Below, piece after piece: positions 6,153 through 7,705 of a stretch of 7,705 nucleotides of DNA (position 1 is its first letter; each line of letters starts with the position of its first letter). The notes under the pieces are model-generated. The model had not been told where the DNA came from and searched no databases. It saw only the letters and a list, made by a program, of their open reading frames with translations. The translations under genes and the position numbers were made by a program. Location: positions 1 through 7,705 of the forward strand of contig CAYYTU010000111.1 of the NCBI GenBank assembly GCA_964474655.1. The letters run 5' to 3'. The stretch comes from CAYYTU01 sp964474655. Its GTDB lineage: Bacteria > Chloroflexota > Anaerolineae > B4-G1.

Positions 6153-6986
6153 ATGGCATTACCAATTGAAATAAGAGACGTGGCTCCCGGTCCAGGCTTC
6201 ACCCGCCTGGATCCCGGCAAGACGTACAGCGGACTCCCCGACGGCATCCACACCGGTGGGTGCTGGTTATCGCCCGACGGCAACGAGGTCTGGAAGCCGC
6301 TCGACGGCCGCCCCGCTGTCAACGCGGATCATCACCTGCCCACCCGGGAGGCCGAGTGCCTGGAGGCGATGGCCGGCTCGCCGGCCTTCCCCCGCAACTG
6401 GCGGGTCGAGGAAGCCGGCGAGGTCACCGTCGACGGCATAATCTACACGCGCCGGTGGCTGGTGAGACGCAAGGCCTGGGTTGTGCCCGATGACTTCGCG
6501 GCACACCGCATGAACTTTGACGCCATACACGAGGTTGAGCGCGGCATGCGGGCGCTGGACCGCGCCGGCTGGTCGATGGGCGACCACCTGCAGGTCGCCT
6601 ATGATCGTCAAGGACGTGTGTTTATCCTGAGCCTGTCGTGCGCTTATCAAACTGATACGCCCACCCAAAACGAGCACCGTTTTCGCAAGTGGGCCCGGGC
6701 GATGGGCCTCGACTCCCTGGTCGACTTCCGAAAGCGGGCCGAGGCCGTGACCTCCGATCTGGGCATCATCGACCAGTACGGCGAACCGTACTGGTACGCA
6801 CACGTCTACGCCAGCGTTAATCGCCCGATCAGCAGCCTCTGGGCGGACATTCCGAACGCCATCTTCATCGATGGTGACTATGACAGGTCCGGGGTCTGGA
6901 CCTGGGTCGTAGTCCCCGAGCCGCTGGATGACGAAATTGTCAACAAGTTCGAACTAGCTTGGGGCTGGAGTCCCGTAAGGAGTTGA
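6153..6986 (+). CDS. Unknown 277-aa protein with a possible degenerate kinase-like layout
   Basis: I do not recognise the family with certainty. The protein is soluble, with no signal peptide. The order of visible elements suggests a protein-kinase-like fold. A glycine-rich strand turn GIHTGGCWLSPDGNEVWKPL (31-50) ends in a Lys (K48) placed like the ATP-binding Lys. A helix with Glu residues (TREAECLEAM, 64-73) follows. A strand leads into a hinge (IIYTRRWLVRRKAWVVPDD, 96-114), then a long helix (123-138). Last comes GWSMGDHLQVAYDRQGRVF (139-157), laid out like a catalytic loop and following strands. The usual Asp of the metal site is replaced by ILSLS (158-162), so any kinase activity is doubtful. 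ATG 6153 has AGGAGGA five bases upstream. The remaining C-terminal half (about 166-277) is Trp- and Tyr-rich and unassigned. The fold idea is inference. Confidence 0.7.
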   Translation: MALPIEIRDVAPGPGFTRLDPGKTYSGLPDGIHTGGCWLSPDGNEVWKPLDGRPAVNADHHLPTREAECLEAMAGSPAFPRNWRVEEAGEVTVDGIIYTRRWLVRRKAWVVPDDFAAHRMNFDAIHEVERGMRALDRAGWSMGDHLQVAYDRQGRVFILSLSCAYQTDTPTQNEHRFRKWARAMGLDSLVDFRKRAEAVTSDLGIIDQYGEPYWYAHVYASVNRPISSLWADIPNAIFIDGDYDRSGVWTWVVVPEPLDDEIVNKFELAWGWSPVRS

Positions 6987-6987
6987 T

Positions 6988-7062
6988 ATGCTGAAGATGA
7001 AGGAACTCCTGGACGTCATCAAGGGGCAAACCGGCTGGTGGGAGGCCGGCTTCAGGAAGTAA
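6988..7062 (+). CDS. Small ORF, 24-residue peptide
   Basis: The frame reads MLKMKELLDVIKGQTGWWEAGFRK and stops with TAA at 7060-7062. It starts one base after the stop of the 277-aa gene. A TAAGGAG ribosome site (6976-6982), inside the last codons of that gene, sits five bases before the ATG. The N-terminal part could form a basic amphipathic helix, followed by a Gly/Trp-Trp turn. Good signals and tight packing suggest translation. Alternatively it is a leader that keeps ribosomes moving to the next gene. No family is recognised. Confidence 0.5.
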   Translation: MLKMKELLDVIKGQTGWWEAGFRK

Positions 7063-7079
7063 CCAAAGGGGGATAGCTC

Positions 7080-7406
7080 ATGAAAGCCACGAGACGATTT
7101 GGCGTCATCATCGGCAGCCGGGGCGTCATGGCCGGCTATGTCTATTGGACGAGGGACGGCAAAGAGAGTGCAGGAGGTCAACCGATGGAAGAAATAGAGA
7201 CGTTGAAACGGTACTACACCAATTTTCGCCTGGTCGTCCTCTGTGACGACCACGCACGCCAACGCCGTGAGAGCGGCGATTGGTGCCGGTACATCGAAAC
7301 GCCACCAGAGGAGGAGCAGGAGCAACTCTGGTGCGAGGATTGTTTTGACGAGCTTGTTTTCTGCGAACTCGAAGGAGACACTCAATCGGAGGAGGTAACA
7401 GCATGA
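7080..7406 (+). CDS. Small putative zinc-binding protein with two candidate starts
   Basis: The 108-aa frame contains CDDH (55-58) and CEDC (85-88), a pair-and-pair spacing suited to one zinc ion, as in small zinc ribbons; C69 and C95 are extra cysteines. It is acidic toward the C-terminus. ATG 7080 has AAAGGGGGA (7065-7073) six bases upstream. An in-frame ATG at 7185 has a better AGGAGGT (7172-7178), also six bases upstream, and would give a 73-aa protein retaining the whole cysteine core. Residues 1-35 would then be an optional extension. The stop overlaps the ParB-like start as ATGA, implying coupled translation. A nucleic-acid or protein-binding adaptor role is possible but unproven. Confidence 0.7.
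   Translation: MKATRRFGVIIGSRGVMAGYVYWTRDGKESAGGQPMEEIETLKRYYTNFRLVVLCDDHARQRRESGDWCRYIETPPEEEQEQLWCEDCFDELVFCELEGDTQSEEVTA
7172..7187 (+). promoter_or_regulatory. Internal ribosome site and start in the zinc-protein gene
   Basis: AGGAGGT (7172-7178) followed after six bases by ATG (7185-7187) lies in frame inside the gene beginning at 7080. It is the stronger of the two start signals and could be the true start or a second, internal one. Confidence 0.5.
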
Positions 7407-7705
7407 ACACGATCACAATCAAACTGAACCAACTCCAGGAACATCCTGCGCAGATGCGAACGCGGATGGACCCGGACGAGATGGCGCGACTGGTTCTCCA
7501 GGTCGTTGAGCGCGGCCTGGACGAGCACCAGCCGATCATCGTCGCTGATGCCGGCGACGGCACCTACCACGTTGTCAGCGGGCACCGCCGCTGGCTGGCT
7601 CGTTTGTTGGCGGCGGAGGTGAAGGAGACGCAGGACGAGGTCAACCTGGCGTCCATTCACCGGACTCTCCTGGACCTCGCCGGTGCCCCGGCGGAGGTCA
7701 GGGTC
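7403..7705 (+). CDS. ParB-like N-terminal domain protein (partial, runs off the window)
   Basis: One hundred and one codons are open to the window edge. The protein begins MNTITIKLNQLQEHPAQMR, the typical opening strand and 'N/HP.Q.R' segment of ParB/Srx-type domains. It continues through DPDEMARLVLQVVERGLDEHQPIIV (23-47) to the hallmark VVSGHRRWLA (57-66), equivalent to the GERR box of ParB that contacts CTP or nucleotide. ATG 7403 overlaps the previous stop and has GGAGGAGGT (7388-7396) six bases upstream. ParB proteins aid segregation of plasmids and chromosomes, but many phage and mobile-element homologues act as nucleases or regulators instead. No ParA gene and no parS-like palindrome are visible here, so the exact role is open. 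Confidence 0.85.
   Translation, partial: MNTITIKLNQLQEHPAQMRTRMDPDEMARLVLQVVERGLDEHQPIIVADAGDGTYHVVSGHRRWLARLLAAEVKETQDEVNLASIHRTLLDLAGAPAEVRV

Noticed and set aside
1..7705. A CRISPR array, origin iterons, DnaA boxes or a canonical parS site
   Set aside because: No regularly spaced direct repeats, no TTATCCACA clusters and no parS-like palindrome were seen; only isolated partial matches occur.

Overview
The window is GC-rich, densely packed bacterial DNA. Almost every gene has a strong Shine-Dalgarno site (GGAGG or GGAGGA type) 4-7 bases before its start, and most of the coding sequence is on the + strand. The protein families present suggest Chloroflexota (Anaerolineae or Caldilineae relatives) as the host: a gamma/tau clamp-loader subunit with that style of C-terminal domain, a TumE/DUF6516 toxin pair, and a UPF0175-like antitoxin. 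This assignment rests on remembered family resemblance, not a search. The genes look like the replication and maintenance block of a large plasmid, prophage or integrated element rather than an ordinary chromosomal dnaX or dnaN locus. The clamp loader, clamp, phage-type RecA-like ATPase and ParB-like protein lie close together among unknown small genes, and the usual chromosomal dnaX partners (ybaB, recR) and dnaN partners (dnaA, recF) are absent from the visible sequence.

Left part (1-1629): the last codons of an upstream gene abut a complete DNA polymerase III gamma/tau subunit gene (dnaX-like, 529 aa).

Middle part (1630-3447): an accessory island. A near-consensus promoter drives an overlapping two-gene unit of a helical putative antitoxin and a TumE-family toxin. 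About 525 bases without a gene follow, holding several hairpins and ending in a textbook intrinsic terminator. A UPF0175-like antitoxin gene lies on the minus strand with its own excellent promoter but no recognisable toxin partner.

Right part (3448-7705): a + strand operon-like series. In order it holds an unknown 133-aa protein closely spaced to a beta sliding clamp (dnaN-like, with an acidic low-complexity insertion in domain I), a Sak4-like RecA-fold ATPase flanked by G/A-rich hairpins, and a 277-aa protein with a possible degenerate kinase-like layout. After these come a 24-codon small ORF, a small CxxH/CxxC putative zinc protein with two candidate starts, and the N-terminal part of a ParB-like protein cut by the window edge.

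The simplest combined reading is that the element supplies its own clamp and clamp loader, a recombination ATPase that may act on single-stranded DNA at its forks, a ParB-like segregation or regulatory protein, and toxin-antitoxin genes that favour its maintenance.
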